Shown here piece by piece: positions 28,144 through 37,127 of a stretch of 64,000 bases of DNA (the stretch's first letter is position 1; each line of letters starts with the position of its first letter). The stretch lies in the NCBI GenBank assembly GCA_022844565.1, contig JALHLK010000013.1:40300-104299 (forward strand). The letters are read 5' to 3'. The position numbers and the translations under genes are program-made. A model generated the notes under the pieces. The model was not told where the DNA came from and searched no databases. It worked only from the letters and a program-made list of their open reading frames with translations. The DNA comes from Saprospiraceae bacterium (GTDB lineage Bacteria; Bacteroidota; Bacteroidia; Chitinophagales; Saprospiraceae).

Positions 28144-28202
28144 GTATAAAACATACATAATAAAAGTATAAAACATACATAAAATACGTATAAATTATAC
28201 AC
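28144..28202. repeat. Iteron-like direct repeats (candidate origin)
   Basis: GTATAAAACATACATAA occurs at 28144-28160 and again at 28166-28182, a 22-bp period or two helical turns. A degenerate third copy (CGTATAAATTATACAC) starts at about 28187. The region is very AT-rich and lies 58 nt upstream of the RepL-like start codon, as expected for initiator binding or autoregulation. It falls in the otherwise gene-free 28087-28400 gap. Confidence 0.55.
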
Positions 28203-28400
28203 ATTTTAAAAAATATAAATGACTGATAATGATTTAATTAGGTAGTATATCTTAGCTGCTATAGTATTTATCTATTAGGACTTATAATACGACATTTGTG
28301 AGCGTACTATGCATTTGTAGAGATACAAGGTGTTATCAATAAATTAACCCTAATCTAACCCCTCTCCAATTAAGATTATTCACATTTAAACATTATACAT

Positions 28401-28658
28401 ATGACGAATTTAATTATGCTCTTATTTATGTTCATATCTCTTGCTGGCTTTAGTCAAAACGTGGAGAGACAAGGTAACAAACTAATAGCCAAGACGGAAG
28501 TTAAAGCTATTAAACTGGATAACTCTACAAAAACATCTGATGTCTACATAGACAAATCTGGTAAAGAATATCCTGTATACAAGTCTTCTAGAGGAAGCTT
28601 GTTTATAGTTAGAACCTCTAAAACTGGTAATCAGTACAAATACTATATAAAGGAGTAA
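28401..28658 (+). CDS. Small secreted protein
   Basis: The 85-residue product has a signal peptide (MTNLIMLLFMFISLAGFSQ) and a short basic body. The body ends SSRGSLFIVRTSKTGNQYKYYIKE, a pattern (GxxFIxRxSKTGxxYKYY) I associate with small exported or element-borne proteins in Bacteroidota. The function is unknown. It lies between the RepL origin region and the recombination cassette. Confidence 0.6.
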   Translation: MTNLIMLLFMFISLAGFSQNVERQGNKLIAKTEVKAIKLDNSTKTSDVYIDKSGKEYPVYKSSRGSLFIVRTSKTGNQYKYYIKE

Positions 28659-28788
28659 TCCTTCTATAGAGACACCTTAATATGTGGTTAAACTAACAAA
28701 AATACTGATATAAAACAAAGTATTAAAATTATTTTGGGGTTACGAAACATCCCCCATTTATTATTCACAATTTAAATTCATTAAAAAC

Positions 28789-29160
28789 ATGGTAACAATT
28801 AAAAATTATGAAGTTCGTAAGAACATCGAAGATGGTACTACATTCGTGGTACTAATTATTCAAGGAGAATTGGAACTCGTACAGTCCAAAGACACAGGAA
28901 GATTCTACGCTACAGTTAGAACAACTAACATTCCATCTACCTTCGACGAACAAACTGCTGCACTCATGGTAGGCAAGGAGATACCAGGCACTATCATCAA
29001 AGAAAGCTGCGATCCATATGACGTCCAAATTCGCGAGACAGGAGAAGTAATCACACGTACTCATAGATATGTGTATGATGACGAATTACCAGCTGAGACT
29101 CCTAAACCACAGAATCAAATTTACAACCCATTTGGTATCAAAGCTTATGCCTTCGCGTGA
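28789..29160 (+). CDS. Hypothetical protein, first gene of recombination cassette
   Basis: The 123-residue protein MVTIKNYEVRKNIEDGTTFVVL... has no recognised family. It appears rich in beta strands (TTFVVLIIQGELELV, RFYATVRTT), without an export signal. It is followed by a strong terminator and then the AAA and DUF3871 genes. By position it could be an accessory DNA-binding protein, but no motif shows this. A leader hairpin TGGGG/CCCCA lies upstream at about 28734-28757. Confidence 0.5.
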   Translation: MVTIKNYEVRKNIEDGTTFVVLIIQGELELVQSKDTGRFYATVRTTNIPSTFDEQTAALMVGKEIPGTIIKESCDPYDVQIRETGEVITRTHRYVYDDELPAETPKPQNQIYNPFGIKAYAFA

Positions 29161-29181
29161 GTATTGTTACCACTAATGATC

Positions 29182-29216
29182 AGGAGGTATGCTTAATTGT
29201 GTACCTCCTTTTTTAT
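29182..29216 (+). terminator. Intrinsic terminator
   Basis: An 8-bp stem AGGAGGTA/TACCTCCT with a 12-nt loop is followed by T6, directly after the 123-residue gene. Confidence 0.75.
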
Positions 29217-29237
29217 TAATCTTTAAAATTTAAAAAA

Positions 29238-30098
29238 ATGCAAATTAGAAAAGCAGAACGCAAGCAAGCTAAAATTAAACTTGCTCTACAGGGACCAGCT
29301 GGATCTGGTAAAACTTACAGTGCAATACAGTTAGCAAAGGGATTGGTTAATGATCTGTCTAAGGTCTGTATCATCGACACTGAAAACAGCAGTGCAGATC
29401 TCTACGCTCATCTAGGAGATTATATGGTTTTACCTTTTAGTAAGCCTTACACTCCAGAGAGGTACATAGAAGCAATAGAGGTGGCAGAAGCAGAAGGTAT
29501 GGAATGTATCATCATCGACAGTTTATCTCATTGCTGGGAATATCTTGTTGACTTCCACGCAAGTTTAAGCGGTAATACATTCACCAATTGGTCGAAGGTA
29601 ACACCTAGACTAAATAATCTTATCTCAAAGATTCTCTCATCTAAATGCCATGTTATCTCTACGCTTAGAGTAAAACAAGAGTATGTCATGCAGGACAAGG
29701 GTAATGGTAAGTTTGTCCCTGAGAAAGTAGGATTAAAAGCTATCCAAAGAGATGGTTTAGACTACGAATATACTATCCTTCTAGAGATTGATATTAATCA
29801 TTTTGCTACAAGCAGTAAGGATCGTACAGGGCTGTTTGAAAATGCTCCTGCCTTTGTAATTACACCTGAAACTGGTAGCAAGATAGCTAACTGGTGTAAC
29901 GCTGGAGTCTCATTAGAAAAGGTTAAAGAATTTGTGGAAAATGCAAATGACTTGACCCAACTTACAGAGATTTATAAGTCATACCCTGCATATTACCCAC
30001 AACTAAAGACCGAATTCATCGCTAAAAAAGCCTTATTAACTTCATCATTTCTTAATCATTTAAATCATAACAATGAATCCACAACTCGTCCAAACTAG
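29238..30098 (+). CDS. RecA-like AAA ATPase of phage/element type
   Basis: The 286-residue ATP-binding protein has Walker A GPAGSGKT (19-26) and Walker B-like GMECIIIDSLSH (about 93-104). It fits the phage AAA_24 'nucleotide-binding protein' class, often co-encoded with single-strand annealing or DNA-binding proteins and thought to help element recombination. The last 26 nt overlap the DUF3871 gene, so the two are coupled. Confidence 0.8.
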   Translation: MQIRKAERKQAKIKLALQGPAGSGKTYSAIQLAKGLVNDLSKVCIIDTENSSADLYAHLGDYMVLPFSKPYTPERYIEAIEVAEAEGMECIIIDSLSHCWEYLVDFHASLSGNTFTNWSKVTPRLNNLISKILSSKCHVISTLRVKQEYVMQDKGNGKFVPEKVGLKAIQRDGLDYEYTILLEIDINHFATSSKDRTGLFENAPAFVITPETGSKIANWCNAGVSLEKVKEFVENANDLTQLTEIYKSYPAYYPQLKTEFIAKKALLTSSFLNHLNHNNESTTRPN

Positions 30099-31038
30099 CC
30101 TTTATCCATTTTTCGATGATTTTGATCTTCCCTTTATAGAAGCAAATACAATTCCTGTATCTTTAGCAGATATGGAGCAAAATCACATCATCCCTGTCTT
30201 CACTAAAGACAATCACGCTTTGATCAGTCAGCATGAGTTTATACATACCACTTACGATATTCTTACCTCTAGCAATCAAAATGAAGTAATTGGTCCTTTT
30301 ATAAGAGTATCACATCCTGTAAAAGGAAGAATACCATCAGCTCGATACAAAAAAGCTTCAGAACTTTTACCGCACGAAGAAACCTTATACTATGAGCGTA
30401 TGATGTTCGTGTACGTGATGCCTTCTATTACAAAAGTAATCAATGGTCAAGAATTGAAACTAGTCATTGGGGGTGTAAAAGCCTACAATCAAGACAACCT
30501 CAACAAAAACGGCAATTCTTTACAGCAGTTTACCTTCTTTATAGGATTTCAAGTAAAGGTATGTTCCAATCTCTGTGTTTGGTCCGATGGCTTCAATAGC
30601 TTTATCAAAGTAAATACATTGGATGCTCTAGGTTACTCCATCAACAGTCTTATTACCAGCTACAATCCAACACCTCAATTAGAACTATTGGATAGCCTAA
30701 GCAATTACAGCTTAACAGAGCGAGAATTTGCCCACTTCATCGGTAAATGCAGGATGTACAACTATCTTGATAAAGACAAGAGAAACTCTTTAATACCATC
30801 AGGGCTTACAGAGACACAGCTATCTTACGTAACTAAAGCATTTTATCATGATGAAAGCTTTTCATCTTATGGTGGTAGCATTGACCTCTGGAACTTATAT
30901 AACTTATTCACTGGAGCTTTAAAGACCTCTTATATAGATACTATTGTCAATAATAATGTTCAAGTATGTAATTTCTTTGGACATCTTAAGTCCTCTTTGG
31001 ATGATAATATACCTTCGTGGTATTTGCTGGATAAATAA
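30073..31038 (+). CDS. DUF3871 domain protein
   Basis: The 321-residue protein resembles the Bacteroidota-restricted DUF3871 family: the N-terminal segment around PVSLADMEQNHIIPVFTKDN, then IRVSHPVKGRIPSARYKKASEL, YYERMMFVYVMPSI, and FFIGFQVKVCSNLCVWSDGF. The family is found in conjugative transposons and prophages beside AAA ATPases. Its activity is unknown; a DNA-processing role is inferred from neighbours. A short inverted repeat GACCATC...GGTGGTC just after the stop (31044-31068) may terminate the operon. Confidence 0.78.
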   Translation: MNPQLVQTSLYPFFDDFDLPFIEANTIPVSLADMEQNHIIPVFTKDNHALISQHEFIHTTYDILTSSNQNEVIGPFIRVSHPVKGRIPSARYKKASELLPHEETLYYERMMFVYVMPSITKVINGQELKLVIGGVKAYNQDNLNKNGNSLQQFTFFIGFQVKVCSNLCVWSDGFNSFIKVNTLDALGYSINSLITSYNPTPQLELLDSLSNYSLTEREFAHFIGKCRMYNYLDKDKRNSLIPSGLTETQLSYVTKAFYHDESFSSYGGSIDLWNLYNLFTGALKTSYIDTIVNNNVQVCNFFGHLKSSLDDNIPSWYLLDK

Positions 31039-31329
31039 AATTGAGACCATCTGATCATAGTGTTGGGTGGTCCTATTTTAATTGAAAATTAATTTTTTAG
31101 ACTGTAAAAAGAGATATTCAAATGAAAAATATGATAAATAATTTTAACTAATTTGGTAAGTTTGTGTGCTAAAGAATGAGGGGAGTTCATTTATAAAGAG
31201 TTTATAAAGTAATTTCATTAGAGACTGTATAGTGCAATATTATATATAATTAAATTGTTATCAAATGAAATTTTTGTGTAATGCTCAATTACTGAACACT
31301 CTTTTATTTTTTATTTTAAAAAGCCAAAC

Positions 31330-31836
31330 ATGAATAAAAAAATCAATTTAAAACTGTTATTAGTTTTGTTACTGATATTAGAATTTAAAAAGGTATCTTT
31401 TTCACAATCATTCACATTAAATGAATTACTATCATTATCAAAATTATCTGAAGATGATTTTGACACAAAGGTAAATTTAAAAGGATATGAATATTATACT
31501 TATATAAATGATGACTACTGCAAGTCAAAATCATATTCATATGCTAAGAGCATAAATGCAGAAACAGCATCATATTATATAACATACAGAAAATGCGTGA
31601 ATTTTATTTATAAGTATGGTGTTAGTTGGCAAACATTAAATCAAAAAGACTATTTAAATATAAAAGTAGTATTAAAAGCACATGGCTTCAATTACATTAA
31701 TACAGAGGAAAATAATGGAAATATCAAACTTAATTATAGTAAAGGAAATATAGAAGTTAGTCTTTGGTCAAGTCAAGCTAAAGCTACAGGTGGAAAAATC
31801 ATAAATTTTTACGAAATTAATGTCAAAGTCAAATAA
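31330..31836 (+). CDS. Hypothetical secreted protein
   Basis: The 168-residue protein begins with a long signal peptide (MNKKINLKLLLVLLLILEF..., cleavage near VSFSQ). The mature part is Tyr/Lys-rich, with SLSKLSEDDFDTKVNLKGYEYYTYINDD and a beta-rich C-terminus. I recognise no domain. It may be related to other small secreted proteins of Bacteroidota accessory regions that share 'LxxLLxLSKLSEDDFDxxxxxKGY' openings, but this is a recollection only. Confidence 0.55.
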   Translation: MNKKINLKLLLVLLLILEFKKVSFSQSFTLNELLSLSKLSEDDFDTKVNLKGYEYYTYINDDYCKSKSYSYAKSINAETASYYITYRKCVNFIYKYGVSWQTLNQKDYLNIKVVLKAHGFNYINTEENNGNIKLNYSKGNIEVSLWSSQAKATGGKIINFYEINVKVK

Positions 31837-31920
31837 ATACCCTTCACTACTATTTAGAAAGCAAATCCTACTTAAATTCGAGATATTTAATTAAAAGTAT
31901 TCCAGTTAGTAAATTAAAAA

Positions 31921-32073
31921 GATTGGACCAATTATTACCCATACAGCTTTAAATCACCCTACACAGCTTATTTAATACCAAGAGATATTGAGGTAGGTGA
32001 GCGAGTATATGTTGAAAATCTTGTAGAAGATTGTGTAGGTGTGCCTTTGGTGGAACCAAGGCGACAAATTTAG
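31921..32073 (+). pseudogene. 3' remnant of a decayed gene
   Basis: The frame DWTNYYPYSFKSPYTAYL...PRDIEVGERVYVENLV...PRRQI-stop gives 50 protein-like codons with no start and an in-frame stop just upstream. It looks like the C-terminal end of a lost secreted or structural protein, in the otherwise gene-free stretch 31837-32230. No other feature is seen in that stretch. Confidence 0.4.
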
Positions 32074-32230
32074 ATTAGAAGGTTGTTAGGCGATGTTTAA
32101 TCGTAGTGATTTGGTCATATAGTACAATCCTTCTAGAGATAGGGAGCATATAATAGGGTAATTTTACAAAACCTTTCGCCACATTAATTTTATGAATATC
32201 GAGAATATCTAAAATACATCTAAGAATTTT

Positions 32231-32707
32231 TTATTTAATCCTATGACTAAACGCATATTTTTTCTTAATATTAGCACGATAGTAGCTTCCAGGAGAATCA
32301 GCATTTTTAAATCCAAGAAATAACTGATAAGGCAATTTTTCGTGGATATAATCTCTACTTCCCTTTATAGTAGTATATATAAAATAACCTACCTTCCCAT
32401 CACATGAATAGAATTCTGCCGACGCAATCCAATCTGAATCTACAGGGTCAAGAATATCTTTTATTTTGTATTTTTTACTTCTAACTGTCCTTGTAGCTTC
32501 CTCATAGCTTGAAAAATAGTATGGTATATTATTACAACTTAATGAGGGAGGAAAATATTCTTCTTTTTCTTCGAACTTAACCTCTATAATAGCTAGAGAA
32601 TTATTATCATTTTTATAAGATTCTTTTGGTACACAGTACAAAAAATTAAATATTAAAAAAGTAGCTATAAAAATAATAAATACTTTTAGATGCTTTTTAT
32701 TATCCAT
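32231..32707 (-). CDS. Membrane-anchored KTSC-domain protein
   Basis: The 158-residue protein has an N-terminal hydrophobic segment (VFIIFIATFLIFNFLYC, possibly a lipobox). Residues about 91-151 match the KTSC fold pattern: S..I......Y.......F.Y..IKGSRDYIHEKLPYQLFLGFKNADSPGSYYRANIKKKY, with the conserved 'ADSxGxYYxxxIKxxY' end. KTSC domains occur fused to nucleic-acid enzymes and as stand-alone proteins; the role is unclear. It follows the kinase-like gene by 36 nt in the same direction. Confidence 0.65.
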   Translation of the reverse strand: MDNKKHLKVFIIFIATFLIFNFLYCVPKESYKNDNNSLAIIEVKFEEKEEYFPPSLSCNNIPYYFSSYEEATRTVRSKKYKIKDILDPVDSDWIASAEFYSCDGKVGYFIYTTIKGSRDYIHEKLPYQLFLGFKNADSPGSYYRANIKKKYAFSHRIK

Positions 32708-32743
32708 TTATTATAAGTTTTTTTAATGATTTTTAATTAGTAC

Positions 32744-35350
32744 TCAATTTATTCTTGGATGATTCTTAGGAATTCCATTGCAGTCACGAATACATTCACC
32801 CCTTGCATTAATATCGAAAAGCTTATTCTTATATAATACGGATATAATTCCGTCAAAAAAGAATGCGCTTTTATAAATCAAGGGTATTACTTCCTTGCCA
32901 TTAATATCTATAAATCCGTAATATCCATTGGTTTTTACTCTAGCCAAACCACCGTAAAATCCAAAAGCTTCATCATATTTTAACTGTATGATTTCGTTAC
33001 CATTTAAATCTATAAACCCAAATTTATTGTTTAAATTTACGGCAGCAATCCCAGAATCTGTAAAGTAAATATCTTTATCGTAAATACATGACACCACTAT
33101 TTCTCCTTTCCTATTTATTAAACCATATTTATCATTTAAAGAAACACAAGCTCGACCTTTTTCGAAGCCTTTTGCTTCTTCAAATTGGAATGGTATAATT
33201 TGTTCACCATTAGAATTAATATATCCATATTTACCGTCCCGTTCTACTGCCGCTAAACCTTCATAAAACTCTTTTGCATAGTCGAAATTTAAAGAAATAG
33301 CTTCTTTTCCTAAACTATCTATATAACCATACTTACCATTGACCCCTACAGCTAATAAACCTTCGCAATAAATGCCTGAAATATCATCATATTTATTTGA
33401 GTTAATATCATTACCAAAAGAATCTTTAAAACTAAATTTATCTTTGTATTTAACAATAAACATACCATATCGAGTTTGAATAACTTCATCATACTTAATG
33501 GAAATAATCACTTTACCGTTGATATCAATTACACCAAATTTATTAGCATAACCTACTATGGATAATCCATTCTCAAATTCTCTGGCAAAATCATATTCTT
33601 GAGGAACTACCAATTTACCTTTAAGGTCAATATAGCCCCACTTGTTATTTTTAAAGACCAACGCTCTACCATTACTAAATTGAGTCCACATCACCCCTTT
33701 ATATTTTTGAGATATAACCTCTTTTCCAGATTTATTTATAAAGCCCATTCTCACATAACCTCTAACATCACTAAAGGATCCTACCATTGCCAAACCTTCT
33801 GAAAAATGGCCACAATAATCATATTTCGCAGGAACTATAATATTTCCTAAAGTATCTAAAAACCCTCTTTTACCTGATTCATTTGTATAAGGTGCTAATC
33901 CTTCATGAAATTCATTTATATATCTAAATTTTATAGGAACAACCTCTCTATTATATTTATTTATGTATCCATACTTACCATTAAGATAAACCCATGCAAA
34001 ATTGTTCTTAAAATTATCAGCATAGTCATATATAATCGGTACGATTTCTTCGCCAGAGTGATTAATAAATCCATATTTATAATCTTTTCTCACACGTGCC
34101 ATACCTTCGGTAAAAGTACTCACCTCATCATATTTTAACTCTGTGACTTCTTCTCCTTTATTATCAATAATCCCATATTTAAATTTATTACCAACTACAG
34201 CTCTATCTTCTGAAAATTCAAATACATGATCATATTTGGCTGGTATTTTAATTCGACCATTTTTTGATTTGTATCCAAAATTATTATTTTCTTCAAAAAC
34301 AATAAATTCTATATTAGACTTAGGCAATAAATCTGACTTAAATAAAGCTAGTAATAAAAAGACAATAATCATTAGCGATCCTAATAAATAATACAATCTT
34401 TTATAGTTTTTAGCTTTGGGTTCAGTTCTTTCTTTTTCCTCTAAAGGAAAATCTTTTTGATCTAAAACAAGGTTTAACTTGTTAGGTTCACCTTCTTCAA
34501 AAATACTTAAATCTGTTAATTTATTTAATAAGACATCTACACTATTGACCCTTTTATTGTGATCTGGAACTAAGCAAGCTACTATTATCTCTTTCCATAC
34601 ATGATAAATAGTGTTTACTTCTTTATGTAAAATACCATCATTTATCCTGTTAATAATCGCTAATCTGGTACTCTCAGAGTAATTTTCTATTGAATCTACA
34701 AAGGGGTTTCTTCCGATAAATAATTCGTATAAAACTACACCAAGACTCCATAAATCACTTTTATCATTTCCTTGGTGACCATTTATCTGTTCTGGAGATA
34801 AATACGTTAGGTCTTCTAATAGCGCGGTATTTCTACCTAATCCGTTTTCATAATCATTAAAGTGTAGGTCAAAATCTGTAAGTTTAGGAACATAATTACC
34901 ATCTGCCCCTTTAACTAAAAGGACATTTGAGCTTTTTAGATTTATACCAAATATATCATTTTTATGAAGGTATTGTAACCCTAGAATGATACCTCTTGCA
35001 ATTTTGTCTTTTTGGCTATAACTTAATTGGTTTTTTTTATTCAGCTCATCGATGTTACCTTCGAAAAAGTAAGGTAAAATAATGTAGTCAAAAGTTCCAT
35101 ATTGATTTTTAAATCGTAAATATTCCTCATGCTTAGCAATATTCTTGTGTATTAATAAGTCCTCATTAGAAGTGCTAACTCTTTTTAATTCCAGACCTTC
35201 TTTCCCTTTGTGAACTTCCCTAACTTTTAAAGTTACAATTCGATTTAATGTGTCGTCATAAGCTTTAAACAATTTGCTATTATGACCAAATCCAATTAAG
35301 TCTATATCTGAATCGTATTTATATCTTTCAAAAAATTGATTTATTGTCAT
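32744..35350 (-). CDS. Kinase-like protein (predicted pseudokinase) with membrane segment and WG repeats
   Basis: This 868-residue protein has a Ser/Thr-kinase fold at about 10-285: Gly-loop-like LIGFGHNSKLFKA, beta-3 Lys K42, and LYLHK-like QYLHKN. The catalytic loop reads GINLKSSN (135-142) where active kinases have HRDxKxxN, so the catalytic Asp is Asn. DFG reads DFD (159-161), and SPEQ and DKSDLWSLGVVLYEL are conserved. A single TM segment lies at about 319-338. From about 352 to the end there are roughly a dozen WG/beta-hairpin repeats ('KYGYINxxGxxxxPxxYDxxxxFxEGLAxV'), presumably exported. It reads as a receptor-like signalling protein, probably without kinase activity. Confidence 0.82.
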   Translation of the reverse strand: MTINQFFERYKYDSDIDLIGFGHNSKLFKAYDDTLNRIVTLKVREVHKGKEGLELKRVSTSNEDLLIHKNIAKHEEYLRFKNQYGTFDYIILPYFFEGNIDELNKKNQLSYSQKDKIARGIILGLQYLHKNDIFGINLKSSNVLLVKGADGNYVPKLTDFDLHFNDYENGLGRNTALLEDLTYLSPEQINGHQGNDKSDLWSLGVVLYELFIGRNPFVDSIENYSESTRLAIINRINDGILHKEVNTIYHVWKEIIVACLVPDHNKRVNSVDVLLNKLTDLSIFEEGEPNKLNLVLDQKDFPLEEKERTEPKAKNYKRLYYLLGSLMIIVFLLLALFKSDLLPKSNIEFIVFEENNNFGYKSKNGRIKIPAKYDHVFEFSEDRAVVGNKFKYGIIDNKGEEVTELKYDEVSTFTEGMARVRKDYKYGFINHSGEEIVPIIYDYADNFKNNFAWVYLNGKYGYINKYNREVVPIKFRYINEFHEGLAPYTNESGKRGFLDTLGNIIVPAKYDYCGHFSEGLAMVGSFSDVRGYVRMGFINKSGKEVISQKYKGVMWTQFSNGRALVFKNNKWGYIDLKGKLVVPQEYDFAREFENGLSIVGYANKFGVIDINGKVIISIKYDEVIQTRYGMFIVKYKDKFSFKDSFGNDINSNKYDDISGIYCEGLLAVGVNGKYGYIDSLGKEAISLNFDYAKEFYEGLAAVERDGKYGYINSNGEQIIPFQFEEAKGFEKGRACVSLNDKYGLINRKGEIVVSCIYDKDIYFTDSGIAAVNLNNKFGFIDLNGNEIIQLKYDEAFGFYGGLARVKTNGYYGFIDINGKEVIPLIYKSAFFFDGIISVLYKNKLFDINARGECIRDCNGIPKNHPRIN

Positions 35351-35468
35351 ATCAAGATCGAACTATTAATTTCTTTTTAATTATGGAAAAGAAAGCATTA
35401 AATTTATTACGTATACTTTTTTGCCTAATAAAATATTTGGACAATAGGTTAATTAAATCTTCTTTATA

Positions 35469-36254
35469 CTATAATTTTTCTAACTTTCTGTAATCAAGTA
35501 CTATTTCTGAATCTACATCATATTCTTTAAGAGAATTAGAATTTTCAATAAGACTGTCAATATATGAATTTATTTTATTTTTTAACCAATTCATCTTTGT
35601 AATAACCTTTTGATCTTGAACTAATAGCCCTTTATTATAAATTGCTTTGAGCTTAGCTAGGTACATCAATATGTCATATAATGGCTCATCAAATATACTA
35701 CTTGCTTTTGAGATATAATCTATATAATATAACCCATCATCATCTAAAGAGATATAATCGAAATACTCTTTATCAATAAAATATTCTTTATTAGATGAAA
35801 AGTTTTCACCTATTTCAAAAATATATTTATCAATTATAATTCTTGGATAAATCGCTTTTTTTGATTCTAAAACATATGCATCAACCATAGCAGGACCAAA
35901 CAAAACCTTTTCCGTGTGTATTAATTTACCATATGTAATTCCTCCTCTTGTAAGAAAACCATTATTGGCTAATTCTATAGCAACAAAGAACATATCCATA
36001 AACACTTGGAAAACTTGATCTTTGTCATCTATTTTGAAGGATATAACAATTGAATCTGAAAATTGAGTTATCATTTTTGTCATGCCAAACTCATAGCTCC
36101 CTTTAGATGGTAGTTCATGTATTAAATCTATCGCTTTGTGAATTAATGCAATTTTTTCTATTCTATCATTTTCATCAGCATCCAAAGTCTCATCTAAATG
36201 ATTTTTGAACCCAAGAATATCTACAAAGCAGCAAATTCTCCATTCATATTCCAT
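35469..36254 (-). CDS. Class III nucleotidyl cyclase-like protein, Pycsar-type
   Basis: The 261-residue protein contains a cyclase homology domain. The metal-binding acids are in FVDILGF (D12) and SDSIVISF (D67), followed by RGGITYGKL (103-111) and FGPAMVDAYVLES...YPRI (119-139). The 'FGxAxxxAYxLExxxAxYPRI' end and stand-alone short form resemble cyclases of the Pycsar anti-phage systems, which make cCMP or cUMP. Nucleobase specificity cannot be read. It is encoded 66 nt after a single-TM protein that is a candidate effector and 119 nt before the kinase-like gene. An alternative is a generic nucleotide cyclase of unknown role. Confidence 0.65.
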   Translation of the reverse strand: MEYEWRICCFVDILGFKNHLDETLDADENDRIEKIALIHKAIDLIHELPSKGSYEFGMTKMITQFSDSIVISFKIDDKDQVFQVFMDMFFVAIELANNGFLTRGGITYGKLIHTEKVLFGPAMVDAYVLESKKAIYPRIIIDKYIFEIGENFSSNKEYFIDKEYFDYISLDDDGLYYIDYISKASSIFDEPLYDILMYLAKLKAIYNKGLLVQDQKVITKMNWLKNKINSYIDSLIENSNSLKEYDVDSEIVLDYRKLEKL

Positions 36255-36319
36255 ATTTCTTTGATATAATTATTAATTATTTAACAATAATATATTTTAC
36301 AATCAATTCAAGTCTAATC

Positions 36320-36994
36320 TTAATTTTGATCCCAGCTCTCTATATTGATTTTCTCTCTTTTGTATTTCTTTTCTATTTCATACCCTTGCGAGTCATATTG
36401 TATATGTCGCATTGTGTCTATATAGTAATTTGCTTTACCGCCCTTATGAGAAACATAAATTATAGGAAGATGATATAGGCTTCCCCCAGGAAGATTTAAA
36501 GAATCCCTCAGAAATTGAGAACCATCCTTTCTTTTTTCTATCTCTCCAAAAAATCTTAGCCCAACTAGTTGCTTAGGTAGTAATCTATCAATTTTATAAA
36601 TATTTGATTCACCTTTTAAAATTTCATTTATTGGGCTGATAAGTACAGAATCAACCCCATTTTGTTTTATTCCTCTAACATATATTTCTTCAGCTAATTG
36701 ATTTCCCACGTTTTCTATATAGACACTTTTACCAGACCTAAAAGACGTGGTGTCAATCACATATACAACTTCTAAATTTGGAGAATAAAAATACTTTGAA
36801 ATTTTCTCCGCACCGCCAGTAAACTGAAGTAATAAAATAAAAAAGGAGATTATCGGTATTAAATAATAAATTACAAAATTATATCTTCCTTTTGTTTTTG
36901 ATTTTTTACTCTTACTTTTTGATCCTATTGATATCTTTTTATCTATCAATTCATTTGGTGGAACTATTTCTTGCTGATCATTTGATTCTTCCAT
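36320..36994 (-). CDS. Single-pass membrane protein, candidate effector of the cyclase
   Basis: 224 residues from the ATG at 36994 (MEESNDQQEIVPP); a longer frame to 37045 is less likely. A Lys/Ser-rich cytoplasmic tail (KKISIGSKSKSKKSK) precedes one TM segment (about FVIYYLIPIISFFILLLQF), then a beta-rich outer domain (NLEVVYVIDTT...SVYIENVGNQLAEEIYV). No cyclic-nucleotide-binding or nuclease motif is visible. Known Pycsar effectors include membrane proteins, so pairing with the adjacent cyclase is an inference from order and spacing. Confidence 0.5.
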   Translation of the reverse strand: MEESNDQQEIVPPNELIDKKISIGSKSKSKKSKTKGRYNFVIYYLIPIISFFILLLQFTGGAEKISKYFYSPNLEVVYVIDTTSFRSGKSVYIENVGNQLAEEIYVRGIKQNGVDSVLISPINEILKGESNIYKIDRLLPKQLVGLRFFGEIEKRKDGSQFLRDSLNLPGGSLYHLPIIYVSHKGGKANYYIDTMRHIQYDSQGYEIEKKYKREKINIESWDQN

Positions 36995-37127
36995 ACAATA
37001 GACTATTATAAATTTGTGAATTATTTTGACTCCCATTAACGTCATATTATTACTTAAAGTTCCTAGACTTTAAACCAATTTCCAGTAGTTTAAGTACTTC
37101 TTAATATTTCAATTACCAATCACAACC

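Noticed and set aside
28141..28205. A CRISPR-like array at the iteron site
   Set aside because: Only two exact repeats 22 bp apart with 5-nt spacing; far too short for spacers, and better explained as initiator-binding iterons.
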